Source: Candidatus Cottocaccamicrobium excrementipullorum (lineage in GTDB: Bacteria; Bacillota; Clostridia; Lachnospirales; Lachnospiraceae). Taken from it: 64,000 nucleotides of DNA. Of the stretch, positions 7,351 to 16,742 are shown one piece after another. The notes beneath the pieces are model-generated. The model worked only from the letters and a program-made list of their open reading frames with translations, had not been told where the DNA came from and did no database searches. Position numbers and translations under genes: made by a program. Numbering within the stretch: position 1 is the first letter of the stretch; each line of letters starts with the position of its first letter. Location: positions 1 to 64,000 of the forward strand of contig DVFL01000035.1 in the NCBI GenBank assembly GCA_018713255.1, read 5' to 3'.

Positions 7351-8676
7351 TTACTCCATTTCCGTTGTAACAAAAATATCGTAAATTGCCCGGATGGCCG
7401 CCTCAAAGTCTGCGTTCTTTACGCCGATAATAATATTCAATTCACTGGATCCCTGGTCGATCATCTTTACATTTACCCGAGCGTGGGCCAGAGCGGAAAA
7501 GATTCTTCCGGCAGTGCCTCTGGAAGCTTTCATTCCTCTCCCAACCACAGCAATAAGGGCCAGATCGGATTCCATTTCCACAAAATCCGGCTCTACCGCC
7601 CGGTGAATTCCGGCAATGACAGACTGCTCATATTCCTCAAACTCCGACTGGTGAACCAGCACCGTCATGGTGTCAATGCCAGAGGGCATATGCTCGAAGG
7701 ATATGCCGTACCGTTCAAAAACCTCCAGCACTTTTCTCCCAAAGCCTACTTCCGTATTCATCATGGCTTTTTCAATGTTGATGGAGCAGAAGCCTTTCTT
7801 TCCTGCAATTCCGGTAATGGTGTACCGAGGCTTTCTGCAGGTGCTTTCCACAATCAAGGTTCCCTTGTCTTCCGGACGGTTGGTGTTGCGGATGTTGATG
7901 GGAATACCTTCCTTTCTTACCGGGAAAATAGCATCCTCATGAAGAACGCTGGCGCCCATATAGGCCAGCTCCCGAAGTTCTTTATAAGTAATCGTCTCAA
8001 TAACCTGGGGATTCTTTACAATTCTGGGGTCAGCCACCAGGAAACCGGACACATCAGTCCAGTTTTCATACATATCTGCATGAATGGCTCTGGCAACAAT
8101 GGAACCTGTTACATCGGAACCTCCTCTGGAGAAGGTAGTGATGGTACCGTCCTGTTTTGCACCGTAAAATCCTGGAATGACAGCCCGCTCAATATGCTCC
8201 AGACGCTCTCCCAGTTCCCGGTTGGTGGTTTCAGCATCAAAATTTCCATTGTCATCGAAAAATACCACCTGAGCAGCATCCACAAACTCGTAGCCCAGAT
8301 AAGCCGCCATAATCATGCCGTTTAAGTATTCGCCCCGGGAAGCAGCATAATCTCTTCCCGCCTTCTTCAGGAAATTTTCCTCTATCTGATTAAACTCATA
8401 GTCAAGATTCAGATTCAGATCCAGCCCGTCAATAATCTCGTCATAACGGGTTTTAATTTTCTCCAGTATCTTTTTATAGCTTCTTCCTTCCGATGCCGCA
8501 TCGTAGCACTGATATAAAAGATCCGTCACTTTCTCATCTTTATCATTTCGTTTTCCCGGCGCCGAAGGCACTACATACCGTCTGGATTTATCAGACCGGA
8601 TGATTTCTCCTACTTTTTTAAACTGTCTGGCGCTGGCTAAGGAGCTGCCGCCGAATTTTACTACCTTCTTCATCAT
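7351..8676 (-). CDS. lysC: aspartate kinase
   Basis: A 441-aa aspartokinase catalysing ATP-dependent phosphorylation of aspartate, the first step toward lysine, threonine, methionine and diaminopimelate. The kinase core starts VVKFGGSSLA (residues ~5-14), with TFSRGGSDVTGS (~188-199) and the substrate loop WTDVSGF. The C-terminal ~140 residues form two ACT regulatory domains (FCSINIEKAMMN..., LALIAVVGRGM...). Length is normal for monofunctional enzymes. Start 8676 is preceded by GAGGAG; a second ATG follows directly. Feedback effector cannot be predicted. No lysine riboswitch is visible in the 240-bp upstream region, which does contain a clear promoter. Confidence 0.93.
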   Translation of the reverse strand: MMKKVVKFGGSSLASARQFKKVGEIIRSDKSRRYVVPSAPGKRNDKDEKVTDLLYQCYDAASEGRSYKKILEKIKTRYDEIIDGLDLNLNLDYEFNQIEENFLKKAGRDYAASRGEYLNGMIMAAYLGYEFVDAAQVVFFDDNGNFDAETTNRELGERLEHIERAVIPGFYGAKQDGTITTFSRGGSDVTGSIVARAIHADMYENWTDVSGFLVADPRIVKNPQVIETITYKELRELAYMGASVLHEDAIFPVRKEGIPINIRNTNRPEDKGTLIVESTCRKPRYTITGIAGKKGFCSINIEKAMMNTEVGFGRKVLEVFERYGISFEHMPSGIDTMTVLVHQSEFEEYEQSVIAGIHRAVEPDFVEMESDLALIAVVGRGMKASRGTAGRIFSALAHARVNVKMIDQGSSELNIIIGVKNADFEAAIRAIYDIFVTTEME

Positions 8677-8804
8677 GGTTTATCTCCTCGTTTTTCTCGC
8701 GGCCCGGAAATCAGGACTAATGCAGAAGCATATTTTCCGAACTCGTCCGTCCTTTGCATACTTTTGTCCGGTTGACACATACATTTTACCGCTTTTTAGC
8801 GAAA

Positions 8805-8833
8805 ATCATACTGCAAAACTGCGGTTCTGTCAA
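8805..8833 (-). promoter_or_regulatory. promoter of aspartate kinase gene
   Basis: Minus-strand -35 TTGACA (8828-8833), 17-bp spacer, -10 TATGAT (8805-8810). It predicts a 5' leader of about 120 nt. Confidence 0.7.
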
Positions 8834-8915
8834 GTCTCTTTTTGTCATATGATCTATGGAACACATCAGGCTTCACCCTGCAGAAACAGGGCAGCCTGTT
8901 TTGGAGGTTTTGATT

Positions 8916-9422
8916 ATGAGTCTGTTTTTATCCTTTACTGGTGCCGTCACCGCCGTAAGCCCTGTATCTTCCTCATCTGCCAGCGGGCCGGAACCTTGTC
9001 AGGCCATCTACTCCCTGTTTTCCCCCTCCGGCCCGGCGGAATTCCGCACCGATGCCGGCACCTATGTTTTAGAAAGCCAGGCCCCTTCTTTAGGAGACCA
9101 GACCACAGTATTCACCCCCGCCAACGCCCCGGTCCCCCTGATTTATCCTCCCAGATATTATGCCTCTGCCATGGCTAAGCTGCCGGAAGGAAGCCAGGCT
9201 GCTTTAGACCGGTTTGACTCCAGTCTGATGAGCTCTGACGGCAGTCTTCGTCTGAATCTGACGCCGGAGACCCGGATTATTATGCCGAATGGACTAGTCT
9301 ATTTCGGATCGCTTTCCGGGAAGTTAATGATGGCGGTATACACCCGTTCTACCCGCTCCATTCCCGCCGTCATCTCTCCTGACATTTTAGTGGTTTTCTG
9401 CGAAGATACCTCAGCGGAATAA
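8916..9422 (+). CDS. hypothetical protein, possible secretion signal
   Basis: A 168-aa protein on the opposite strand from its neighbours. The start at 8916 follows GGAGG by 8 nt. The N-terminus (MSLFLSFTGAVTAVSPVSSS) is hydrophobic but has no positive charge, so it is at best a weak signal peptide. The C-terminal part (ETRIIMPNG, LMMAVYTRSTRSIP, DILVVFCED) looks like a small beta-rich domain. I do not recognise the family. It ends just before a strong bidirectional terminator. Confidence 0.6.
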   Translation: MSLFLSFTGAVTAVSPVSSSSASGPEPCQAIYSLFSPSGPAEFRTDAGTYVLESQAPSLGDQTTVFTPANAPVPLIYPPRYYASAMAKLPEGSQAALDRFDSSLMSSDGSLRLNLTPETRIIMPNGLVYFGSLSGKLMMAVYTRSTRSIPAVISPDILVVFCEDTSAE

Positions 9423-9451
9423 AACGGATAAATCTCCTTTAAATGAGAACG

Positions 9452-9512
9452 AAAAAGCGGCTCCAGGAACAGATTGCCTTTACGGTCCATCTGTCCAGGA
9501 TGCCGCTCTTTT
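9452..9512. terminator. bidirectional terminator
   Basis: Long two-part inverted repeat: AAAAAGCGGC with GCCGCTCTTTT outside, CCAGGAACAGAT with ATCTGTCCAGG inside. It is T-rich on both strands and lies between the convergent unknown gene and purL. Confidence 0.8.
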
Positions 9513-9560
9513 CACTGACCGAAAGCAGCCATAACTAAGGAAATCCCATGCTGCTCCTGT

Positions 9561-12500
9561 TTATTTAAAGTACTTGACTCCGGCTTCAAAAATCTTCATA
9601 TCCTGCTCGCCGTAAATATTCATGGCCACAGAACGATCCCGGCGCTCGGAATGAGCCATCTTGCCCAGAATCCTTCCGTCAGGGCTGGTAATGCCCTCAA
9701 TGGCCATATAAGAACCGTTAGGATTCCAGAACTCATCCATAGTGGCCTCGCCCTTGTCATTTACATACTGGGTAGCTACTTGACCGTTGTCAAACAGTTT
9801 CTTCAGCCACTGTTCATCTGCCACAAACCGGCCCTCTCCATGAGAAGCGGGATTGCAGTAAACTCCTCCCAGCTCAGCAAGGGACAGCCACGGAGACTTG
9901 TTGGAAACAACCTTGGTATAAACCATCTTGGATACATGGCGTCCAATGGTGTTCATCGCTAAAGTAGGAGAATCCGCCCTCTGCTCGCTGATAGTGCCTT
10001 CCGGAACCAGTCCCAGCTTAATCAGCGCCTGGAAGCCGTTGCAGATGCCTAACATCAGGCCATCCCGCTGATTTAACAGCTTCTCGATCTCTTCCCGGAT
10101 CACGCTGTTGCGGAATACCGTAGCAAAGAACTTTGCGGAACCCTCCGGTTCATCACCGGCGGAGAAGCCTCCGGGGAACATAACGATCTGAGCCTGCTCA
10201 ATCTCTTTCCGGTAAGCATCCACAGAATCCCGGATGTCCTGGGCGGAAAGGTTCTTAAAGACTTTTGTGGAAACCAGTGCTCCAGCCCGCTCAAAGGCTT
10301 TCGTACTGTCATATTCGCAGTTTGTTCCCGGGAATACAGGAATAAACACTCTGGGAGCTGCCAGCTTATGGCTGCACAGATAAATGCTTCCCTCCGGCGC
10401 CTCATAAAGCTTCTGGGGAACAGGCGTGTTTTCCACACCGGAAACTGTGGGGAATACGGATTCCAGAGTAGCCGACCAGGCAGTTAACGCCTCCTCCATA
10501 GAGATGCTTACCGGACCGTACTCCAGGACATCGCTTCCCGTTACCTGTCCAATCAGAGTATAGGAAATGGAAAGCTCTCCTACCTTGCCGTCAGGCACCT
10601 CGCAGAGGATGGAACCCCAGTCAGGGGCAAAGAAATCTCTCGGGTCAACATTGTGCTCTATTCTTACTCCAAGCTTATTTCCAAAGGCCATCTTGCTTAC
10701 TGCCTCAGCCAGTCCATGGCCCTCTACCGCGTAAGCAGAAATAATCCGCCCTGCCTTAATGTCTTCATGAAGCTTTCTATAACCATCCATCAGCTGGCCG
10801 TAATCCGGCAGGTCATTCTCATCCCGCTGAATCTTAAATACCACCAGCTTGCTGCCTGGCTGTTTAAGTTCAGGAGTGATGATGGTTTTGTCGCTGGCCA
10901 CATCCACTGCAAAGGATACCAGGGTCGGAGGAACATTAATCTCTCCGTGGGCAGCATCGTCAAAGGTTCCTGACATGGAATCCTTGCCGCCGATAGAGGG
11001 AAGGCCGAATCCCATCTGTGCGCTGTAAGCGCCTAACAGAGCGCAGAATGGCTGACTCCAGCGCACCGGATCCTCCGTCATCCGCTGGAAGTACTCCTGG
11101 AAGGTAAAGCGAATCTTAGAATAATCTCCGCCTGCTGCCACAATCTTGGCTACCGAAGAAACAACAGCGTAAACAGCTCCATGATATGGACTCCAGCTGG
11201 ACAGATAAGGATCAAAGCCATAGCTCATCATGGTTACCGTGTCCGTCTCTCCCTTCAGCACCGGGAGCTTGGCTACCATAGCCTGAGTCTCTGTCAGCTG
11301 ATATTTGCCGCCGTAGGGCATGTAAACGCTGCCGGCGCCGATAGAGCCGTCAAACATCTCCACTAATCCCTTCTGGGAGCATACATTTAAGGAAGCCAGC
11401 AGATTCATCCAGGTCTGCCGCACATCCCCTGCTTCTTTTCTCTGGAAGGGGCTGTCCTTTCTGGAAGGAATCAGCAAAGTAACCTCCGCCTCCTGATGAG
11501 CGCCGTTGGTGTCCAGGAATGCACGGCTTAAATCTACGATTACCTTGTTTCTCCAGTGCATTACCAGTCTGGGGCTTTCCGTTACCACAGCCACTGGAAC
11601 TGCCTCCAGGTTTTCCTCTGCCGCGTAGGCCAGAAACTGCTCTGCATCTGCCGGATCTACCACCACAGCCATTCTTTCCTGGGATTCGGAAATAGCAATC
11701 TCTGTGCCGTCTAAGCCGGCGTACTTTTTCGGCACCTTGTCCAGATCAATATCCAGACCGGCAGCCAGCTCTCCAATCGCTACTGATACGCCGCCTGCGC
11801 CGAAGTCGTTGCACTTCTTAATCAGGCGGGATACCTCAGGCCGCCGGAACATTCTCTGGATCTTCCGCTCTGTAGGCGCGTTTCCTTTCTGCACCTCAGC
11901 TCCGCAGACCTCGATAGATGCCTCGGTGTGCACCTTAGAGGAGCCGGTGGCGCCGCCGATGCCGTCACGGCCGGTACGGCCGCCTAAGAGAATAATTACA
12001 TCTCCCGGATCAGAGGTTTCCCGAATCACGTCTTTTCTGGGAGCAGCGCCCATTACCGCGCCGATCTCCATCCGCTTGGCCACATAGCCGGGATGATAAA
12101 TTTCTTTTACATAGCCCGTAGCCAGACCAATCTGGTTGCCGTAGGAGCTGTAGCCTCTGGCTGCTTCGGTGACAATCTTCCGCTGAGGAAGCTTGCCGTG
12201 AAGGGTTTCGCTTAAGGGCCGGGTAGGATCTGCCGCGCCGGTCACACGCATAGCCTGGTAAACGTAAGTCCGGCCAGAAAGGGGATCCCGGATAGCTCCG
12301 CCCAGACAGGTGGCCGCTCCGCCGAAGGGCTCAATCTCTGTGGGATGATTGTGGGTTTCATTCTTGAAATTCACCAGCCACTCTTCCGTTTTTCCGTCAA
12401 TGGTCACCGGAACCACGATAGAGCAGGCGTTGATCTCCTCAGAAACCTCCATATCCTGCAGCTTTCCTTCTGCCCGCAGCTTCTTCATGGCCATCAGAGC

Positions 12501-13331
12501 CAGATCCATCAGACAGATAAACTTGTCCTCTCTCCCCTTGTAGATCTCCTGCCGGTCTGCAAGATACTGCTGATAAGCAGCCTCCATGGGCTTCCGATAA
12601 TCGCCCTCTGTGAAGGTGATATTTTTCAGTTCTGTAGAAAAGGTGGTATGGCGGCAGTGATCTGACCAGTAAGTATCCAGCACTCTGATCTCCGTCACTG
12701 AAGGATCTCTCTTCTCTTCTTCCCGGAAATATTTCTGAATATGAAGAAAATCCTTAAACGTCATCGCCAGATTAAGGGATTGGTACAGCTGGTTTAAGCT
12801 CTCCTCCTCCATCTGACAGAATCCTTCAAACAGAGCCACATCCGCCGGCTGCTCGAACTCGGTCACCAGGGTCTCCGGTTTTTTGCCATCTGCTTCCCGG
12901 GAGTCCACAGGGTTAATGCAGAATGCCTTAATGGCAGAAAGCTCCTCCTCGGTAATCTCTCCAGAAATAACATAAGTAACGGCGGACCGAATCACCGGAT
13001 CCTCTTCTTCATTTAACAGCTTTACGCACTGCTCCGCCGAGTCCGCTCTCTGGTCAAACTGGCCTGGCAGATATTCTACCGAAAAGGTCTTATCCTTTTC
13101 CTGAAGGGGAAATTCTTCCACATAAACAAAATCCACCGGGGGCTCAGAAAAAATCGTCACCAAAGCCTGGCGAAAGGTTGCCTCTGAAACATTTTCCACA
13201 TCGTATCTGGTCAGCACCCGCACGCCGGCGACTCCTGAAATCCCCAGATAGCTTTGAATCTGCTCATAAAGCTCTCTGGCCTTTACCGCATATTCCGGCT
13301 TCTTCTCCACAAAAATCCGCTGAACACTCAT
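9561..13331 (-). CDS. purL: phosphoribosylformylglycinamidine synthase (single chain)
   Basis: A 1256-aa FGAM synthase for the fourth step of purine synthesis (FGAR + Gln + ATP to FGAM). The order is an N-terminal PurS-like region, two AIR-synthase-like halves (DTYWSDHCRHTTF at ~230; NETHNHPTEIEPFGGAATCLG at ~330; GGKDSMSGTF at ~810), and a C-terminal class I glutamine amidotransferase with PGTNCEYDS, nucleophile Cys in GICNGFQ, and SHGEGRF. This is the large PurL found in Proteobacteria and many Clostridia, not the PurS/PurQ/PurL trio of Bacillus. The ATG at 13331 sits 8 nt after AGGAGG; the GTG two codons earlier is too close. No other pur gene is in the window. Confidence 0.95.
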   Translation of the reverse strand: MSVQRIFVEKKPEYAVKARELYEQIQSYLGISGVAGVRVLTRYDVENVSEATFRQALVTIFSEPPVDFVYVEEFPLQEKDKTFSVEYLPGQFDQRADSAEQCVKLLNEEEDPVIRSAVTYVISGEITEEELSAIKAFCINPVDSREADGKKPETLVTEFEQPADVALFEGFCQMEEESLNQLYQSLNLAMTFKDFLHIQKYFREEEKRDPSVTEIRVLDTYWSDHCRHTTFSTELKNITFTEGDYRKPMEAAYQQYLADRQEIYKGREDKFICLMDLALMAMKKLRAEGKLQDMEVSEEINACSIVVPVTIDGKTEEWLVNFKNETHNHPTEIEPFGGAATCLGGAIRDPLSGRTYVYQAMRVTGAADPTRPLSETLHGKLPQRKIVTEAARGYSSYGNQIGLATGYVKEIYHPGYVAKRMEIGAVMGAAPRKDVIRETSDPGDVIILLGGRTGRDGIGGATGSSKVHTEASIEVCGAEVQKGNAPTERKIQRMFRRPEVSRLIKKCNDFGAGGVSVAIGELAAGLDIDLDKVPKKYAGLDGTEIAISESQERMAVVVDPADAEQFLAYAAEENLEAVPVAVVTESPRLVMHWRNKVIVDLSRAFLDTNGAHQEAEVTLLIPSRKDSPFQRKEAGDVRQTWMNLLASLNVCSQKGLVEMFDGSIGAGSVYMPYGGKYQLTETQAMVAKLPVLKGETDTVTMMSYGFDPYLSSWSPYHGAVYAVVSSVAKIVAAGGDYSKIRFTFQEYFQRMTEDPVRWSQPFCALLGAYSAQMGFGLPSIGGKDSMSGTFDDAAHGEINVPPTLVSFAVDVASDKTIITPELKQPGSKLVVFKIQRDENDLPDYGQLMDGYRKLHEDIKAGRIISAYAVEGHGLAEAVSKMAFGNKLGVRIEHNVDPRDFFAPDWGSILCEVPDGKVGELSISYTLIGQVTGSDVLEYGPVSISMEEALTAWSATLESVFPTVSGVENTPVPQKLYEAPEGSIYLCSHKLAAPRVFIPVFPGTNCEYDSTKAFERAGALVSTKVFKNLSAQDIRDSVDAYRKEIEQAQIVMFPGGFSAGDEPEGSAKFFATVFRNSVIREEIEKLLNQRDGLMLGICNGFQALIKLGLVPEGTISEQRADSPTLAMNTIGRHVSKMVYTKVVSNKSPWLSLAELGGVYCNPASHGEGRFVADEQWLKKLFDNGQVATQYVNDKGEATMDEFWNPNGSYMAIEGITSPDGRILGKMAHSERRDRSVAMNIYGEQDMKIFEAGVKYFK

Positions 13332-13423
13332 TCGCACTTCCTCCTGTTTTTGTATTCTTGATCAATGGCGCAAAACAACGCGTCTCTGTGGCAAATCTTT
13401 TTCTCCATGGATAAAGGGCAGCT

Positions 13424-13449
13424 GAAGTCTACTGCCCTCATCTGCCCTT
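13424..13449 (-). terminator. weak terminator after first phosphofructokinase
   Basis: GGGCAG pairs with CTGCCC around a 10-nt loop, followed on the minus strand by TTTAT. The T-tract is short. Confidence 0.35.
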
Positions 13450-13515
13450 ATCATATCACAGCTATTATAAATAAGTAAAATTAATAGCATTTATATCTTT
13501 TATAAGCGTGAATTA

Positions 13516-14763
13516 TTATGCGTTCTCAATTTCCGTATAATACAGGTGTCTTGGAAGTCCATCTGTCATAATGGGCGTCAGCTCTGCCTGAATCAGCGGC
13601 TTAATGTAGTTCACGAATTCCGGCGTCACATAATCGCCTGCAGCATTGATCCACTCTCTGGGAACCTTCTTCTCCACATTGGCGATCTTATGTACATCAT
13701 AAATATCCGTCACGCAGATATACGGATCGTCAGAAATTCTCTTTAAAATAATCATCTTTCCTGTTTCGCCTTCATGAGCCGCCTTTACTGCCGCTCCGCC
13801 TACCTGGAAAGCTTCTGTAATGTCAACCCGAGAAACGATGTGGGAGGCGCATCGCTGCAGGGAGTTAAATTCAATAGCCCTGGTCTTGCATCCAGTCTCA
13901 CGGTTAATCTTCTCCGCCAGATATCTGGCCGTTCCGGTCAGCTGCTTATGACCGAAGGCATCCACAAAATCAATCCCGTTAGTCAATTCACACACGTATT
14001 TTCCATCAGCAGTTTTCAAGCCTTCCGATACCGCCACCACAACAGATTTCTTTCTGCTGTGAAGATCAGCCACCTTCGCCATAAACTGGTCCACATCAAA
14101 GGGAATCTCAGGCAGGAAAATCATATCCGGACCAGGACAATCCTCGCACTTGGCAAGAGCCGCCGCGCCAGTCAGCCACCCTGCGTTGCGTCCCATGATC
14201 TCCAGAATCGTCACGTTCTGCTGATCGTAAACCAGTCCGTCACGAATTACTTCCTTGGTAATAGACCCGATATATTTCGCCGCACTTCCGTAACCTGGGG
14301 TATGGTCGGTAACTGCCAGATCGTTATCGATGGTTTTCGGCACGCCCATGAAGCGGATCTTGCTGCCGTTTAATAAGGCATAATCAGAAAGTTTCTTAAT
14401 GGTGTCCATGGAATCGTTTCCGCCGATGTAAAAGAAGTACTCGATCTCCAGCTTATCCAGAATCGAGAAAATCTTGTCGTAAATTTCTCTGTCCTCGCTG
14501 ATCTCCGGAAGCTTAAACCGGCAGGAGCCAAGGTAAGCAGAAGGAGTGCGCTTTAACAGTTCAATATCCAGATCATTGCGGATATGCTTCTCCAGATCTA
14601 CATAGCGCTCTTCCAGCAGTCCCTGGATTCCGTGAATCATCCCGTAAACCTTCTTCGCTCCCCGGTCTTTCGCAGTCTTAAACACCCCTACCAGACTGGA
14701 ATTAATTACTGCCGTAGGACCTCCCGACTGTCCTACAATTACATTACCTGTTACTGCAGTCAT
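13516..14763 (-). CDS. phosphofructokinase, PPi-type residues (copy 1)
   Basis: A 415-aa phosphofructokinase-family enzyme. It has GQSGGPTAVINSSL at the N-terminus, GGNDS at residues 114-118 and GVPKTIDNDL at ~140-149. In E. coli numbering the positions that select the donor are Asp104 (here D117) and Lys124 (here K143), the residues of pyrophosphate-dependent enzymes rather than Gly/Gly of ATP enzymes, so it is probably diphosphate:fructose-6-phosphate 1-phosphotransferase. The start at 14763 follows GGGAGGT. A close paralogue lies at 23418-24656. It appears monocistronic. Confidence 0.88.
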   Translation of the reverse strand: MTAVTGNVIVGQSGGPTAVINSSLVGVFKTAKDRGAKKVYGMIHGIQGLLEERYVDLEKHIRNDLDIELLKRTPSAYLGSCRFKLPEISEDREIYDKIFSILDKLEIEYFFYIGGNDSMDTIKKLSDYALLNGSKIRFMGVPKTIDNDLAVTDHTPGYGSAAKYIGSITKEVIRDGLVYDQQNVTILEIMGRNAGWLTGAAALAKCEDCPGPDMIFLPEIPFDVDQFMAKVADLHSRKKSVVVAVSEGLKTADGKYVCELTNGIDFVDAFGHKQLTGTARYLAEKINRETGCKTRAIEFNSLQRCASHIVSRVDITEAFQVGGAAVKAAHEGETGKMIILKRISDDPYICVTDIYDVHKIANVEKKVPREWINAAGDYVTPEFVNYIKPLIQAELTPIMTDGLPRHLYYTEIENA

Positions 14764-14961
14764 AACAATTACCTCCCATTCATTGCAAACGTGTGCAAGC
14801 TCATATGTTTTTATCATACTACCCCGGTCAATATTTTGCAAGTAAAAGTTGACATTTTGACTAATAATCTTTTATTTAACGTTATTTTTTTAACTATATT
14901 GCTTAATTGCCTGATGGCTGCTTAGGACGTCACGCCGGCCGCCTGACCTTTGGATTTTCAG

Positions 14962-15022
14962 CAAAAAAGCAGCCGGCTTTCCCCTTCCGCCAGTTGGCGG
15001 ATTTTCGGGAAAAACCGACTGC
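14962..15022 (-). terminator. terminator of solute-binding protein gene
   Basis: GCAGTCGG...CCGGCTGC arms with inner AAA/TTT and CCGCCA/TGGCGG pairings, followed on the minus strand by TTTTTTGC. It lies 55 bp past the stop of the gene ending at 15078. Confidence 0.75.
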
Positions 15023-15077
15023 TGATCAGGTCTTATTCAACCTGCCATTCCTTTATGGATTGCTTTCTTTAACGATC

Positions 15078-16682
15078 TTACTGATTTAAGGAGTCTACAA
15101 TTATATCGGACCACTCCTGACCGCCCTCATCCACAAATCTCTGATAGCCGTCCTCAATGGAAAGTCCCTGAGTTACAATATCGGCTACAATAGAGCGCTT
15201 TAAGGTCATTAAGTCGCCGTTGTAGGTTGCCATTGCTTCAGTGGAAGGAATCAAATCCAGGGTAACTGAATTAGCATCAAAAATTTCCTGAGATTCCTTG
15301 GTGAATTCGGGAAGGAATGCACGTCCGGGATCTTCTTCAACCCACTCGCCCAGAGACAGAAGGGGATCGATATATCCTTTCTGATACTGGGTTCCAGGAG
15401 TCTCTAAGCTCTCCAGTCCGTGGAATTCTCCTGCCTCATAGGAGTTGCCGCAAACAGTTTCTGCCTCAGTAGACCAATGGGTTCCCTCAACACCGTAGGT
15501 CCATAACAGCTGCATGTCGCCGCCGTCCAGCATGGACTCGATGAAATACTTGAATACGCCTTCCGGATTCTTGCAGGAAGAAGTAATCGCCATTACATTA
15601 GGAAGCTTTGCAACATAATTGCCCAGTTCTTCAATAGGCGGAAGCGCTACCAGATCTCCAGAAAGTCCGTTGGCTTCCAGAGTGGTGGAAAGGGTGGTGC
15701 CCCAGGTGCCGGACCAGTAGGTAAATACGCCGAACTTATCCTCCCAGAACTTGTTGCGGCAGTCGCTGGTGCCGTTGGTTAAGGTCTCGGGATCCATATA
15801 TCCAGCCTCATAAGCCTCACGCATTCTCTGCAGAGTCTCTTTCATGTTGTCCTGGGTGAAGCCGTCAACCCACTGACCATTCTCATCCTTTGTAAAGTCA
15901 ACGGTTGCGCCCTGGTAAAATTCAGGCAGATACATGGTCCAGGGAGCTTCAGGTGCAATATATCCGGCAGCAGATACGCCATAAGTATCGCCGTCAATTC
16001 CATTTCCGTCCGGATCGCCGTTAGTAAAGGCGTCCAGCATCTCCAGATATTCTTCATAGTTGGTGGGAACATCCAGTCCGCAGTTATCCAGCCAGGACTG
16101 CTTTACGTAAGTAATACATCCCTTGCTGTTTTCATGAGCGAAGCCATACAGACGTCCGTCTAACTTTAACTTCTCCAGAATTTCTTCTCCTTTATACCGT
16201 CCAGATGCCTTAAGATCAGAATTCTCCCAGGCGTCGGTCATATCCCACAGAGCGCCTTCCTCTGCGTAGCCGGTATAATATGCGGAAGAAAGGATAACCA
16301 CATCAGGCCAGTTCTCTGGACCAGATGCAAAGGTCTGTCCTAATACATCGTTGTAAGCGTCATGGTCGGGCTGGGTAATCACCAAGTCGATGCCTGTCAG
16401 CTCCTCCCAGCGTTTCTCAAACTCATCTCGGCCGTTGTCCAGAGTAAATACATTTCCGTTTACCAGAATATTGATCTGCTCTGGTTTCTCAATGTCATCC
16501 TCTGCAGAAGCAGCAGTGGTTTCCTCTCCTGTGGTTTCTCCTGACTCAGCAGCCTCTCCCGAAGTATTCGCTGCTGTAGTACCGCTGCTGGATGAGCCTC
16601 CGCTGCATCCCGTCAGCAGCATGGATGCCGTCATAGCCCCCGCCAGACCTGTTGCCAGAAGTTTGCGTCCTCTTTTTCTCAT
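15078..16682 (-). CDS. ABC transporter solute-binding lipoprotein (orphan)
   Basis: A 534-aa family 1 extracellular solute-binding protein. Residues 1-26 are a lipoprotein signal with lipobox LLTGC, followed by a Ser/Thr/Glu-rich tether to ~70 and the binding domain. A stretch DPDGNGIDGDTYGV (~208-221) resembles a metal-binding or flexible loop seen in sugar-binding relatives. The start follows AAGGAGG. It is 60 bp downstream of the enolase-superfamily gene and probably co-transcribed. No permease or ATPase gene is nearby, so it must share a transporter encoded elsewhere. Substrate is likely a sugar or sugar acid by context; unproven. Confidence 0.85.
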   Translation of the reverse strand: MRKRGRKLLATGLAGAMTASMLLTGCSGGSSSSGTTAANTSGEAAESGETTGEETTAASAEDDIEKPEQINILVNGNVFTLDNGRDEFEKRWEELTGIDLVITQPDHDAYNDVLGQTFASGPENWPDVVILSSAYYTGYAEEGALWDMTDAWENSDLKASGRYKGEEILEKLKLDGRLYGFAHENSKGCITYVKQSWLDNCGLDVPTNYEEYLEMLDAFTNGDPDGNGIDGDTYGVSAAGYIAPEAPWTMYLPEFYQGATVDFTKDENGQWVDGFTQDNMKETLQRMREAYEAGYMDPETLTNGTSDCRNKFWEDKFGVFTYWSGTWGTTLSTTLEANGLSGDLVALPPIEELGNYVAKLPNVMAITSSCKNPEGVFKYFIESMLDGGDMQLLWTYGVEGTHWSTEAETVCGNSYEAGEFHGLESLETPGTQYQKGYIDPLLSLGEWVEEDPGRAFLPEFTKESQEIFDANSVTLDLIPSTEAMATYNGDLMTLKRSIVADIVTQGLSIEDGYQRFVDEGGQEWSDIIVDSLNQ

Positions 16683-16742
16683 GAATTTTCCTCCTTTTTA
16701 TTTCATACATCTTCTTTCTTCTTACGCTGATGTTTGTTTTTC

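Noticed and set aside
7342-8325. 327-codon plus-strand ORF
   Set aside because: Antisense shadow of aspartate kinase; no ribosome site and implausible composition.
8677-8915. lysine riboswitch before aspartate kinase
   Set aside because: The predicted leader is about 120 nt and lacks the length and helices of the L-box.
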